Assembly: GCF_003325355.1 (NCBI RefSeq)
Contig: NZ_CP030850.1
Location: 1,302,001 to 1,366,000, forward strand
From: Runella rosea
GTDB lineage: Bacteria; Bacteroidota; Bacteroidia; Cytophagales; Spirosomataceae
Length of the DNA: 64,000 bases
Direction: 5' to 3'
Positions 24,905 to 34,807 of the stretch are shown one piece after another; position 1 is the stretch's first letter; the number at the start of each line of letters is the position of its first letter. Under the pieces are notes generated by a model. The model was not told where the DNA came from and did not search any database. It saw nothing but the letters and a program-made list of their open reading frames with translations. The translations under genes and the position numbers were made by a program.

Positions 24905-27136
24905 ATGAAAAAAATTCTACTTCGCGCATTGTGGATATTGGTGCTTTTTCCGCTCACTTCGTGGGCGTCGCATATTGTGGGAGGCGAAATTGAATTTTAT
25001 CCAACCAACCGTTCAGCCAACCGTTTTTACATTGGACTTAATTTTTATTTTGACCAAGCCAACGGGCGTACTGGGGCCGAAACCTCCACGGTAATTCTGT
25101 ATTTTTACCGTAAATCAGACAATGCCCCCATGGGTAATATTGAACTTCCGCAAACCACCCGAAAGCTCATTAATTACACCAACCCTACTTGCAGCAATGC
25201 CAATACTGATTTAAGAACATTACTGCTCAGGTACTCTTCCGAAATCGTCATTAATACCCAAAACTTCAACGACCCCAAAGGCTATTACATCGTGTGGGAA
25301 CGCTGTTGTCGCAATAATATCATTACCAACATCACCAACCCAGCCAGCACGGGAGAGACTTTTTACACGGAGTTCCCCGCGTTGGTCCAAAATAATCTTC
25401 CCTACATTAATTCATCACCCAAGTTCGGGGAGCTGAAAGGGGATTACATCTGCCTGAATCGCCCTTTTGTCTTCGATTTCAGCGGGACGGACGCCGATGG
25501 CGACAGCCTCGTTTATTCTCTCTCTAAGCCATGGGCGGGGTACGCTGGTCCCAACAATCCCGAGCCTATTGCGCGCGGGGCCAGCAGCTATCCCGAAGTA
25601 AACTGGGCACCAGGGATCACCAACGAAAACATGATTCCAGGCCCACGGCCGTTGACCATCAACCGACAAACGGGCGTGCTAAGTGTCACCGCCGATAAAG
25701 CGGGGCTTTACGTATTTGCCGTACTGGTGGAAGAATACCGCAAAGGGGTGAAAATTGGCGCAACGCGGCGGGAGTTTCAGCTGAAAGCCGTAGACTGCCC
25801 CCTCAACCGAACGCCCGTAGCCCTCTATCGCGAAACGGGCAAAAGAGCCTTTTACAAAGAAGGAGAAACCCTAACCATCAAAAAAGACCAGTCTAAATGC
25901 CTGGACATCATGCTGACCGACGGTGACCCCAACCAACGACTGACCATCAAAACCGTAGGGATCAACTTCGACGATAAGTCGGTTGTGGCCAACCCTGTCT
26001 CCTTCATTACCACTTCCGCAACCGATACCCTAAAAGCGCAGATTTGTTTTGAGAAATGCGTAGAAAGCCGAAACAATCAACCTGTAATTTTGGAGGTGAT
26101 TGTTAGCGATGACGGCTGCCCGCAACCCCTAACCGATACCTTACGAATTCGGGTTATTATCGAAGGTTCTACCAATAATAATCCCGATGTAACCACCGAT
26201 TTGAGCAACAACCGCGCCACCATTCCGCAGGGTACTACCCTCAATTTCAAAGTAACGGGCATTGACCTCGACAATGATGATTTGGTCTTGGAAGCTAAGG
26301 GAAGAGATTTTCAGCTAACAACAGCGGGAATGACCTTTAACAACGCCACGGGCAAGGGAAGCGTAACGCAGCCTTTCACTTGGACCCCACCTTGTACCGC
26401 CACCAATCGAGAATACATCGTTGATTTTATCGTCACCGATGTGGCCTGTAACAAGCAAGTAAAAGATACCGTCAGTGTACGGCTACAATCCACCGCCAAA
26501 CCCAACAATGCTCCCGATGTGTCGACGAGTTTGACGGCCAAACTACCCATTGATGTGCCGCTCCCTTCCGTAGATGCCGCCGTTCTCGGGTTTGACGTCT
26601 TTGGTGATGACCTCGACAAGAACGACCAACTCAAGCTATATGCCCAACCCAAAGGTTTTACGCTAGCCCAATACGGGATGAAGTTTAGCGATAAAACGGG
26701 CGTACCTCGCTTGGCTTCTCGCTTTGAATGGGAGCCTACTTGCGCCCAATACAGCGAGCTGTCGGGCAAAGAGTTAACCGTCAATTTCATTACCGAAGAC
26801 AACAGTTGTGGCCCCGTAAAAACTGATACGGTAGCAGTAGTGCTACGATTTGGTGAGTTGCCGAGCATTGAAAGTCTTGACAAAAATATCCCGAACGTGA
26901 TTACCCCCAACAACGATGGTAAAAACGATTGTTTCTTTTTGGAAAGTCTTTCCGCAGCCACCTGTGGACCGCAGTTTTTGCAGGTTGATATTTACAGCCG
27001 TTGGGGAAAACTTATTTTTACTTCTACCGACCGTAAATTCAAATGGTGCGCCGAAGGCGTGCCCACGGGACAATATTATTACGGCCTGAAATTTACCGAC
27101 CGAACCTTCAAAGGAACGATGACCGTCATTAAGTAA
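24905..27136 (+). CDS. Secreted gliding-motility-associated (CHU_C, T9SS type B) protein
   Basis: 743 residues. A signal peptide (about 1-21, ending TSWA) precedes SHIVGGEIEFYP, a common N-terminal motif of this protein group. The middle holds two tandem Ig/cadherin-like repeats starting NNNPDVTTDL and NNAPDVSTSL; each ends in a WTP/WEP-plus-Cys segment and a DTV.V strand. The last about 80 residues (NVITPNNDGKNDCFF ... YSRWGKLIF ... GVPTGQYYYGLKFTDRTFKGTMTVIK) form the CHU_C gliding-motility C-terminal domain, which directs export by the type IX system and surface anchoring. It probably acts as a surface adhesin or scaffold; no enzymatic motif is visible. Confidence 0.88.
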   Translation: MKKILLRALWILVLFPLTSWASHIVGGEIEFYPTNRSANRFYIGLNFYFDQANGRTGAETSTVILYFYRKSDNAPMGNIELPQTTRKLINYTNPTCSNANTDLRTLLLRYSSEIVINTQNFNDPKGYYIVWERCCRNNIITNITNPASTGETFYTEFPALVQNNLPYINSSPKFGELKGDYICLNRPFVFDFSGTDADGDSLVYSLSKPWAGYAGPNNPEPIARGASSYPEVNWAPGITNENMIPGPRPLTINRQTGVLSVTADKAGLYVFAVLVEEYRKGVKIGATRREFQLKAVDCPLNRTPVALYRETGKRAFYKEGETLTIKKDQSKCLDIMLTDGDPNQRLTIKTVGINFDDKSVVANPVSFITTSATDTLKAQICFEKCVESRNNQPVILEVIVSDDGCPQPLTDTLRIRVIIEGSTNNNPDVTTDLSNNRATIPQGTTLNFKVTGIDLDNDDLVLEAKGRDFQLTTAGMTFNNATGKGSVTQPFTWTPPCTATNREYIVDFIVTDVACNKQVKDTVSVRLQSTAKPNNAPDVSTSLTAKLPIDVPLPSVDAAVLGFDVFGDDLDKNDQLKLYAQPKGFTLAQYGMKFSDKTGVPRLASRFEWEPTCAQYSELSGKELTVNFITEDNSCGPVKTDTVAVVLRFGELPSIESLDKNIPNVITPNNDGKNDCFFLESLSAATCGPQFLQVDIYSRWGKLIFTSTDRKFKWCAEGVPTGQYYYGLKFTDRTFKGTMTVIK

Positions 27137-27140
27137 TGAC

Positions 27141-27983
27141 TCAGTAGATACTCAATATTTTATCAATTAGCAAATCTGCCGTAAAATCGTGGGTTTCTTC
27201 GGGATAAAAATAATAGCGGTAGTTCAAGCGCAGTAGGTTGAGTTTGAAGCAGAGAATTTCGCCCTGCTCTTTGGGAACTACCCGGTCTTTGCCCCCGTAA
27301 AAAAGCATCGTAAGCGGTGGGGCCTTGTGATTAACGATAAAAAAAGGACTTGCTTTTTGGTATTCTTCGGGCGAATCTGAGAAGGTTTTTCCGATTAGTT
27401 GTTGAATCGGGATTTCGAGTCCCGCTTCCCGGAGCGGCTCAGAAGTCAGGTCGGTAGGAGCAGCTATACCCACCACTCCTTTGAGCTTTACCCCAGAAAA
27501 ATTGGAATAGGCATAATTTAAGGCCAAATGTCCTCCCGCGCTCACCCCGCCAATCACAAACCCCTCTTGGGTGATGTTATACTTAGCGGCATTTTTTCGC
27601 AAATACTCCACCAACAGTTGGATGTCTGCCATTTGCTGTTCTAATCGAATACCTTTGGTACTCGTAAGGCGGTAATTGGCATTGACGATGGTTAAATTTT
27701 TGTTTCGACCTTTGAGTCCCATCACGCTGGGAATCAGAAACGACTTATCTCCAGACCCCCACGCTCCTCCGTGCAACAATATCAACACTTCCGAAGGGCG
27801 CTCTCCCGTTGTCACAGGGGCATATATGTCGCATTTTTGAACTGGGTCCGCACCGTAAGCCTGATTAAAATACTCTTTATATCCAGTCACTTCCTCTTCA
27901 ATGGCTGGAGTAACTTCTGATAATTTACACCCACCCAAGGCTACCATCAAACACCCTACTAATGCTAATGAATACTTGCGCAT
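27141..27983 (-). CDS. Lipoprotein alpha/beta hydrolase (carboxylesterase-like)
   Basis: 280 residues from the ATG at 27983, preferred over one 27 bases upstream because it gives a clean lipoprotein signal (VALGGC, Cys19). The oxyanion motif HGGAWGSGD is at 71-79. Ser149 in GVSAGG, Asp233 in GGKDRVVP and His265 in EETHDF form the triad. The pattern matches the BD-FAE/hormone-sensitive-lipase-type esterases that often remove acetyl or other ester groups from polysaccharides or small esters. The stop is only 4 bases from the stop of the converging T9SS-type gene, with no terminator between them, so transcripts of the two probably overlap. Confidence 0.85.
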   Translation of the reverse strand: MRKYSLALVGCLMVALGGCKLSEVTPAIEEEVTGYKEYFNQAYGADPVQKCDIYAPVTTGERPSEVLILLHGGAWGSGDKSFLIPSVMGLKGRNKNLTIVNANYRLTSTKGIRLEQQMADIQLLVEYLRKNAAKYNITQEGFVIGGVSAGGHLALNYAYSNFSGVKLKGVVGIAAPTDLTSEPLREAGLEIPIQQLIGKTFSDSPEEYQKASPFFIVNHKAPPLTMLFYGGKDRVVPKEQGEILCFKLNLLRLNYRYYFYPEETHDFTADLLIDKILSIY

Positions 27984-28232
27984 CTTTTTTAGAAATTTTA
28001 ATAAAAACAATACTACCTAATTGGCCTTATTTCTTCAAAAGAAACTTATTTAGTGGTTAAAGATACGATTTTGAATAATTGGTACATATACGATTGTAAA
28101 CACTGTTTGGATTCATAGGCCTCAAAAGTTAGTCATTTATAAAAATAGACCAGTAAAAAACGCTCAATATTATAAAATCGCGGTAATTTTACGCCCTTTA
28201 GCGCTTTTGTAAGCAAAAAGATTTTACACCTC

Positions 28233-29006
28233 ATGTTTTCACTTACCGATAAAGTAGCCCTCATTACGGGTGGTGCCAGTGGCATTGGACTGGCAATCAG
28301 CCAACTTTTCGCCCAACAAGGCGCCCACGTCCACATTCTTGAACTGAACGAAACGCTCGCGCAAAGTGTGGCCACAGAACTCCAAAATGAAGGGTTTAAA
28401 GCCCAAGCCCACGGGCTGGATGTTTCCAAACAGGCCGATGTTATTGCGACAATTGACGCCATTTCCCAACAACATCCCATTGACATTTTAGTCAATAACG
28501 CAGGAATCGCCCACATCGGAAAAGCGCATACCACCACCGAAAGTGACTTTGACCGTATCATGAACGTCAATGTAAAGGGAATGTACAATTGCCTTTTTGC
28601 TACTATCCCCCATTTCTTGTCCAAAGGGAGTGGTGTTATTTTGAATACCGCTTCAGTAGCAGCATCCGTTGGGATTCCCGATCGTTTTGCGTACTCGACT
28701 GGTAAGGGTGCCGTCATTGCCATGACACTCTCGGTGGCTAAAGATTATTTACATAACAATATCCGTTGTAATTGCCTCTCGCCCGCCCGCGTACATACGC
28801 CTTTTGTGGATGGCTTTATTGCCAAAAACTACCCAGGGCAAGAAGAAGAAATGTTTGAGAAACTTTCTAAAACACAACCCATCGGGCGAATGGCAAAACC
28901 CAAAGAAGTGGCCGCGTTGGCACTTTACCTGTGTTCTGACGAAGCGGGTTTCATTACGGGCTGTGATTACTTAATCGACGGTGGATTTGTAAAATTGAAT
29001 AATTAA
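28233..29006 (+). CDS. SDR-family NAD(P)-dependent oxidoreductase
   Basis: 257 residues, a classical short-chain dehydrogenase. The cofactor motif TGGASGIG is at 12-19 and NNAG at 88-91. The catalytic set is Ser141 (NTASVAAS), Tyr154 and Lys158 (YSTGK). The C terminus holds GCDYLIDGGF. An acidic residue following beta-2 (HILELNE) suggests NAD(H) preference. The substrate is not readable; FabG-like, sugar or sugar-alcohol dehydrogenase roles are all possible. It is divergent from the esterase gene with a 249-base interval whose content near 28184 (TAATTTTA) weakly resembles a -7 element. Confidence 0.88.
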   Translation: MFSLTDKVALITGGASGIGLAISQLFAQQGAHVHILELNETLAQSVATELQNEGFKAQAHGLDVSKQADVIATIDAISQQHPIDILVNNAGIAHIGKAHTTTESDFDRIMNVNVKGMYNCLFATIPHFLSKGSGVILNTASVAASVGIPDRFAYSTGKGAVIAMTLSVAKDYLHNNIRCNCLSPARVHTPFVDGFIAKNYPGQEEEMFEKLSKTQPIGRMAKPKEVAALALYLCSDEAGFITGCDYLIDGGFVKLNN

Positions 29007-29024
29007 AAAGAAGGAACGGAAAGA

Positions 29025-29807
29025 GTGGCGTGGAAAATGAGGAATACACCAACCAATAAAAAACAATTGAAGAGCAAAAAATGGTTAGCGATTTGTTGGA
29101 AATGGATGTTTTTACTCATCATCACGCTATCGGCACAGGCGCAGGACGTAAACCTACCGCAGGCTGATTCGTTGTTTCTAAGTGGTCGGCAGGCTGAGGC
29201 AAAGGTGCTATACGAAAAACACCTTTCACAGGTCATCAACACGACCACTATTCCCATTCCGATTTATTATAAATTGGCTTTCATCAGCGAAAAGCAAAAC
29301 GACTATGCGCGGGCGCTTTATTATCTAAGCATGATTTATAATAAACAACCCCGTCAAAATATATTGAATAAAATCAATGAAATTGCGGCCAACCACAACC
29401 TAGCGGGTTATGAAGTGGATGATTTCAGTTTTGTTTTTCTGTTCTTTCGCAAGTATTCCCTTTACTTCAATTTATTTTTGTTGATTGTAGCCATTTATGC
29501 ATTTTGGGCGTTAAACCAAAAGAGAGTCAGGGGAGAATCTATCAGAAGCCGTCATAAATTTGTGGTGATTGCCTATCTGATTGCCCTGCTTTTACTGCTC
29601 AATCTCCCTGATTCTTACCAAATTGCCATCATTAACAAAGGTCAAACCTACTTGCGAGCTGCCCCCTCCTCGGCGGCTCCAGTCACATTGTCGATTGCCC
29701 GGGGAAATAAAGTAACGGTCATAGGCGAAACCGACGAATGGCTCCGAATTTGGTGGGACCAACAGCCGCTTTACGTTCGTAAATTAGACGTTTGGAGGGT
29801 ACGTTGA
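29025..29807 (+). CDS. TPR/SH3-domain membrane protein (BatE-like)
   Basis: 260 residues. The GTG at 29025 has a purine-rich AAGGA eight to ten bases upstream; an in-frame ATG at 29037 is equally possible. An N-terminal hydrophobic segment (WMFLLIITLSAQA) acts as a signal or anchor. Residues about 45-125 form tetratricopeptide-like helices (ADSLFLSGRQAEAKVLYEKHL, YYKLAFISEKQNDYARALYYLSMIY). Two membrane spans follow (LYFNLFLLIVAIYAFWAL, FVVIAYLIALLLLLNL). The C terminus is a bacterial SH3 domain (KGQTYLRAAPSSAAPVTLSIARGNKVTVIGETDEWLRIWW). The order TPR, two spans, SH3 matches BatE-type proteins of Bacteroidota, but no other bat gene is nearby. It starts 18 bases after the SDR gene, so co-transcription is likely. 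Confidence 0.75.
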   Translation: MAWKMRNTPTNKKQLKSKKWLAICWKWMFLLIITLSAQAQDVNLPQADSLFLSGRQAEAKVLYEKHLSQVINTTTIPIPIYYKLAFISEKQNDYARALYYLSMIYNKQPRQNILNKINEIAANHNLAGYEVDDFSFVFLFFRKYSLYFNLFLLIVAIYAFWALNQKRVRGESIRSRHKFVVIAYLIALLLLLNLPDSYQIAIINKGQTYLRAAPSSAAPVTLSIARGNKVTVIGETDEWLRIWWDQQPLYVRKLDVWRVR

Positions 29808-29827
29808 AGGATTTTTATGCACAAATT

Positions 29828-29859
29828 TTTGTATATTCTGAGATAAACCTATATTATTG
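29828..29859 (+). promoter_or_regulatory. Bacteroidota-type promoter of the CHRD gene
   Basis: TTTG at 29828-29831 is followed after 20 bases by TATTATTG at 29852-29859, seven of eight matches to TAnnTTTG. The spacing fits the -33/-7 layout of this phylum, and the -7 box ends 28 bases before the ATG at 29888. Confidence 0.5.
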
Positions 29860-29887
29860 CAACTAAACAAACAAATCAGCAAATTCC

Positions 29888-30364
29888 ATGAAGAGATTGA
29901 CGCAAGCTTTACCCGTTTTTTTCGCCCTGTTCACGGTAGGCGTTATGGTTGGCTGTAAAGACGAAGGTCCACACACAAATCCTGAAGTTAAATTTGAAGC
30001 GACGCTGACCGGTGCTAATGAGGTTCCTCCTGTTACAACCAGTGCTACAGGAAGGATGGAAGGGATTTACAACAAAGAAACCAAAACCCTTACTTATACC
30101 ATTACGTATTCTGGCCTTACACCGACTGCTGGCCACTTCCATAGCGGAAACAGTTGGGAAACTGGCGGAGTTATCCATACGTTTAGTGGAGTAGCAACAT
30201 CACCTATTTCTGGTAGATGGGAGGGATTAAACCAGCAACAAGAAAATCTGCTTTTCTCAGGACTGTTTTACGCAAATCTTCACACGGCTGTTAATAGAGG
30301 TGGAGAAATTCGCGGTCAGGTAAATATGTCTGACTTTGTGGCCTGGAAGGCAGCCCGCCAATAA
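29888..30364 (+). CDS. CHRD-domain lipoprotein
   Basis: 158 residues. A lipoprotein signal ends VGVMVGC (Cys22). Residues about 35-150 are one CHRD domain: FEATLTGANEVPPVTTSATG, LTYTITYSGLTPTAGHFH, and FYANLHTAVNRGGEIRGQV. CHRD domains were first described in chordin; in bacteria they occur in secreted or surface proteins of unknown biochemical role. It has its own promoter-like element upstream and a strong terminator downstream, so it is probably monocistronic. Confidence 0.9.
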   Translation: MKRLTQALPVFFALFTVGVMVGCKDEGPHTNPEVKFEATLTGANEVPPVTTSATGRMEGIYNKETKTLTYTITYSGLTPTAGHFHSGNSWETGGVIHTFSGVATSPISGRWEGLNQQQENLLFSGLFYANLHTAVNRGGEIRGQVNMSDFVAWKAARQ

Positions 30365-30386
30365 CATTTCTAAAAATACTTTTCAC

Positions 30387-30416
30387 AAAAAAGCTGCCTA
30401 TCGGCAGCTTTTTTTA
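30387..30416 (+). terminator. Rho-independent terminator of the CHRD gene
   Basis: AAGCTGCC at 30391-30398 pairs with GGCAGCTT at 30403-30410 around TATC, flanked by an A run upstream and TTTTTT downstream. Confidence 0.92.
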
Positions 30417-30439
30417 TTTTGTAACTTCATCAACAGGTA

Positions 30440-30470
30440 AAAAAATAAGCGGGGCACTTGCCCCGCTTAT
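30440..30470 (-). terminator. Rho-independent terminator of the aconitase gene
   Basis: ATAAGCGGGGC at 30445-30455 pairs with GCCCCGCTTAT at 30460-30470 around a four-base loop. An A run at 30440-30444 becomes the T tract on the minus strand, 26 bases after the aconitase stop. Confidence 0.92.
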
Positions 30471-30496
30471 CCTATTACTTATTTCCGAGTAACAGA

Positions 30497-32770
<2,274 letters not shown>

Positions 32771-32851
32771 AGTATATGAAATTGATGAGTTAATTTACAG
32801 GCATAAAACTACAAACTGTAAAGCAAAATACCCTAAAAATCTTGCTAAATA

Positions 32852-32873
32852 GTTGTAGAAAACCTTCTACAAC
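32852..32873. promoter_or_regulatory. Perfect 9-bp palindrome upstream of aconitase
   Basis: GTTGTAGAA (32852-32860) and TTCTACAAC (32865-32873) are separated by AACC. The site lies 82 bases upstream of the aconitase ATG. There is no T tract on the minus side, and the small lipoprotein gene on the same strand ends 100 bases farther upstream (32973), so an operator reading is favoured over a terminator. No known regulator motif was recognised. Confidence 0.35.
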
Positions 32874-32972
32874 CTAAGGAAGCACCTTATATTCGGGTTT
32901 TACTTGTTTTGCAATCGTTGTTCTAACCTGCTGTTTATTATCACCAACATCAATGCACATACAATCGTTTTT

Positions 32973-33455
32973 TTATTGGCAAATTCTCACAAACTTTCGC
33001 TCATTGGTTTCACCTTCTTTGCCCACGATAATCCCCAGTATCAATTCTTTAGTGGTTAATTTTACCACCCGCGTTTTCTTTTGCCAAGCCGCCCCGCCAA
33101 GAATTTGCTCCCCCAACGAAATCTCTTTTCCATCAAACTTAAAATCTGTCATTAATCGGGCGGGTAATGCTGGCGCTACGCCGTTGGTTCCCGAGAGATT
33201 ATTTGTCACTTTTAGCTGACCATCGCCCGTAAATTCCAATAAATACGAATTGTCGGGGGCTTTTTTCCAAGAAGAATCGGCAATAACGGGACAACAGCCC
33301 CCAAAATAACGGAACTCCGTCATCGTCCATTTCCCAGTTAAAATTGGCTGATCGGAAATGCATCCCGCCGCCTCTGGAGCCAGTAGAGCATCTGAAGTGG
33401 ACTGACAACGAATGCCAATCAAAGCCACCAGTCCGAACAAAATTATTTTTTTCAT
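32973..33455 (-). CDS. Small lipoprotein of unknown function, lipocalin-like
   Basis: 160 residues. A lipoprotein signal ends VALIGIRC (Cys17). The mature part has a GKWTMTEFRYFGG motif near 42-54, then alternating strands (YLLEFTGDGQLKVTNNL, LMTDFKFDGKEISLGEQ, TRVVKLTTKELILGIIV). This resembles the lipocalin-like or META-like beta-barrel lipoproteins common in Bacteroidota. A Cys-Cys pair (GGCCPV) is distinctive. Function is unknown. It lies about 95 bases after the AlkP-type phosphatase stop on the same strand but has its own start region. Confidence 0.7.
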   Translation of the reverse strand: MKKIILFGLVALIGIRCQSTSDALLAPEAAGCISDQPILTGKWTMTEFRYFGGCCPVIADSSWKKAPDNSYLLEFTGDGQLKVTNNLSGTNGVAPALPARLMTDFKFDGKEISLGEQILGGAAWQKKTRVVKLTTKELILGIIVGKEGETNERKFVRICQ

Positions 33456-33550
33456 TGTGTCAACGCATTCTGCTTATAATAGTACAGGCAGCAAAAAAAG
33501 GCTGCCAAAACCATGACGCTGACATCAAGCCAAAGGTTGGAATGGTATAT

Positions 33551-34807
33551 TTATTCTACCAACCACTTATTTTGTACATTGTATTTTGCTTCCAATACAA
33601 TCTTATAAAACTTTGAAGGAATTTTTGTTACATCTATCACGGCTTTTTCGTTGACGACGGGCACTTCGTCCATGAGCAAATAGCGGTCTTTTTTACCCTG
33701 TTCAAATTCATTGGTGGTGGTTAACCATATTTTTACGGTTCCTTCCTTTTCTACCGCTTTCCACGCCAATTCCAACTGATTTCCTTCTCTCTTCAAGGTT
33801 GAATTTACGAGCGACAGTTTGCCCGTTAGCGGGGTTCCATCCACTTCAAAAGCCTGTATTTTAGGAATCGAAACGCCCAAATACCGAGCTATGGATGGCA
33901 TAATATCCACCACGGCAGGCAGCGTTTCGGCTCCCGTTTTTCCCTGAAAATACACATTAAGGTCTTTGGCATTGGTCACAATCCAAGTGCTCCGCTCCCG
34001 GTCCGACTGTCCTCCGTGGTTCTTGCCGCTTGCGGCGTCGCGTCCGTGGTCGGTGGTGATAAACAGTTGCCATTCTTCCCCAAAATTCTGCTCCCTGTAC
34101 TGTATTGCCTTCCACAATCGCCCCATTTGGTTGTCCATCAGACGAACGGCGTTGGTAAAACGGTCGCTATCACCGAATTTATGCCCCATGTCGTCGGTAT
34201 ATTCCAAGTAAACCCACGAAAGATCAGGAGCTTCGTTTTGAAGGTAACGGGCCGCTTCGTCAACTACTTTTTCGTCAATTTGATGGATGTATTCGGCTTC
34301 TTTATCGTGCGGGAAATGAAGCGTATCCAATTCAAATCCGTCAAAGAAATAATCTAGTTGCAGTTGGTTGGTTTGGGGCAACCCTTCACCAATCAGTTTT
34401 GTGCGATTATCGAGCCAAGTTGAAAAAACGGCCGTTTTTTTGTGAGGATACTGCGCTTCAAAAAACCGAAAAATCGTCCAATAATGATAATTAGGGTCTT
34501 TGATGTTATTGTCCCACACGTTGTGTTTGTTTACCCACGTTCCCGTCAATAAGCTATTGTACCCTACCGCTGAGATGGTGGGAGTTTGAGAATAGGTATT
34601 TTTTTTGCCGCCCACGTACGCTCGCGTATAGCCTCCCGTTTGGGCAATGGCCGTCAGATTTGGCAACTTTAACTTTTCAATCACATCCGCCGCAATTCCA
34701 TCGACGATAACAAAGAGTGCTTTTTTCTTCTCCGTTTGGGCTTGAATTGGCTGCAAAAAACAACTCCCAAATAAGGCGAAAAATAACGAGACTAACACGA
34801 CTCTCAT
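33551..34807 (-). CDS. AlkP-superfamily phosphatase/phosphodiesterase
   Basis: 418 residues with a signal peptide (about 1-23, LFFALFGSCFLQPIQAQ). The metalloenzyme landmarks are present: FVIVDGIAADVI near the N terminus, the nucleophile region TYSQTPTISAVGYNSLLTG, YTDDMGHKFGD, and ITTDHGRD followed by KNHGGQSDRERSTWIV. This is the nucleotide pyrophosphatase/phosphodiesterase-like branch, a periplasmic or secreted enzyme that cleaves phosphate mono- or diesters; the substrate is not readable. Its ATG overlaps the ppk stop in an ATGA arrangement (34804-34807), so translation is probably coupled. Confidence 0.88.
   Translation of the reverse strand: MRVVLVSLFFALFGSCFLQPIQAQTEKKKALFVIVDGIAADVIEKLKLPNLTAIAQTGGYTRAYVGGKKNTYSQTPTISAVGYNSLLTGTWVNKHNVWDNNIKDPNYHYWTIFRFFEAQYPHKKTAVFSTWLDNRTKLIGEGLPQTNQLQLDYFFDGFELDTLHFPHDKEAEYIHQIDEKVVDEAARYLQNEAPDLSWVYLEYTDDMGHKFGDSDRFTNAVRLMDNQMGRLWKAIQYREQNFGEEWQLFITTDHGRDAASGKNHGGQSDRERSTWIVTNAKDLNVYFQGKTGAETLPAVVDIMPSIARYLGVSIPKIQAFEVDGTPLTGKLSLVNSTLKREGNQLELAWKAVEKEGTVKIWLTTTNEFEQGKKDRYLLMDEVPVVNEKAVIDVTKIPSKFYKIVLEAKYNVQNKWLVE

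Noticed and set aside
26311-26961. 216-residue Ser-rich minus-strand frame
   Set aside because: Antisense to the gliding-motility-type gene; Ser and Leu richness reflects the Asp/Asn/Lys-rich codons on the plus strand.
28011-28232. AT-rich interval checked for tRNA, small RNA or attachment site
   Set aside because: No cloverleaf, no strong hairpin and no direct repeats were found; it looks like a divergent promoter region.
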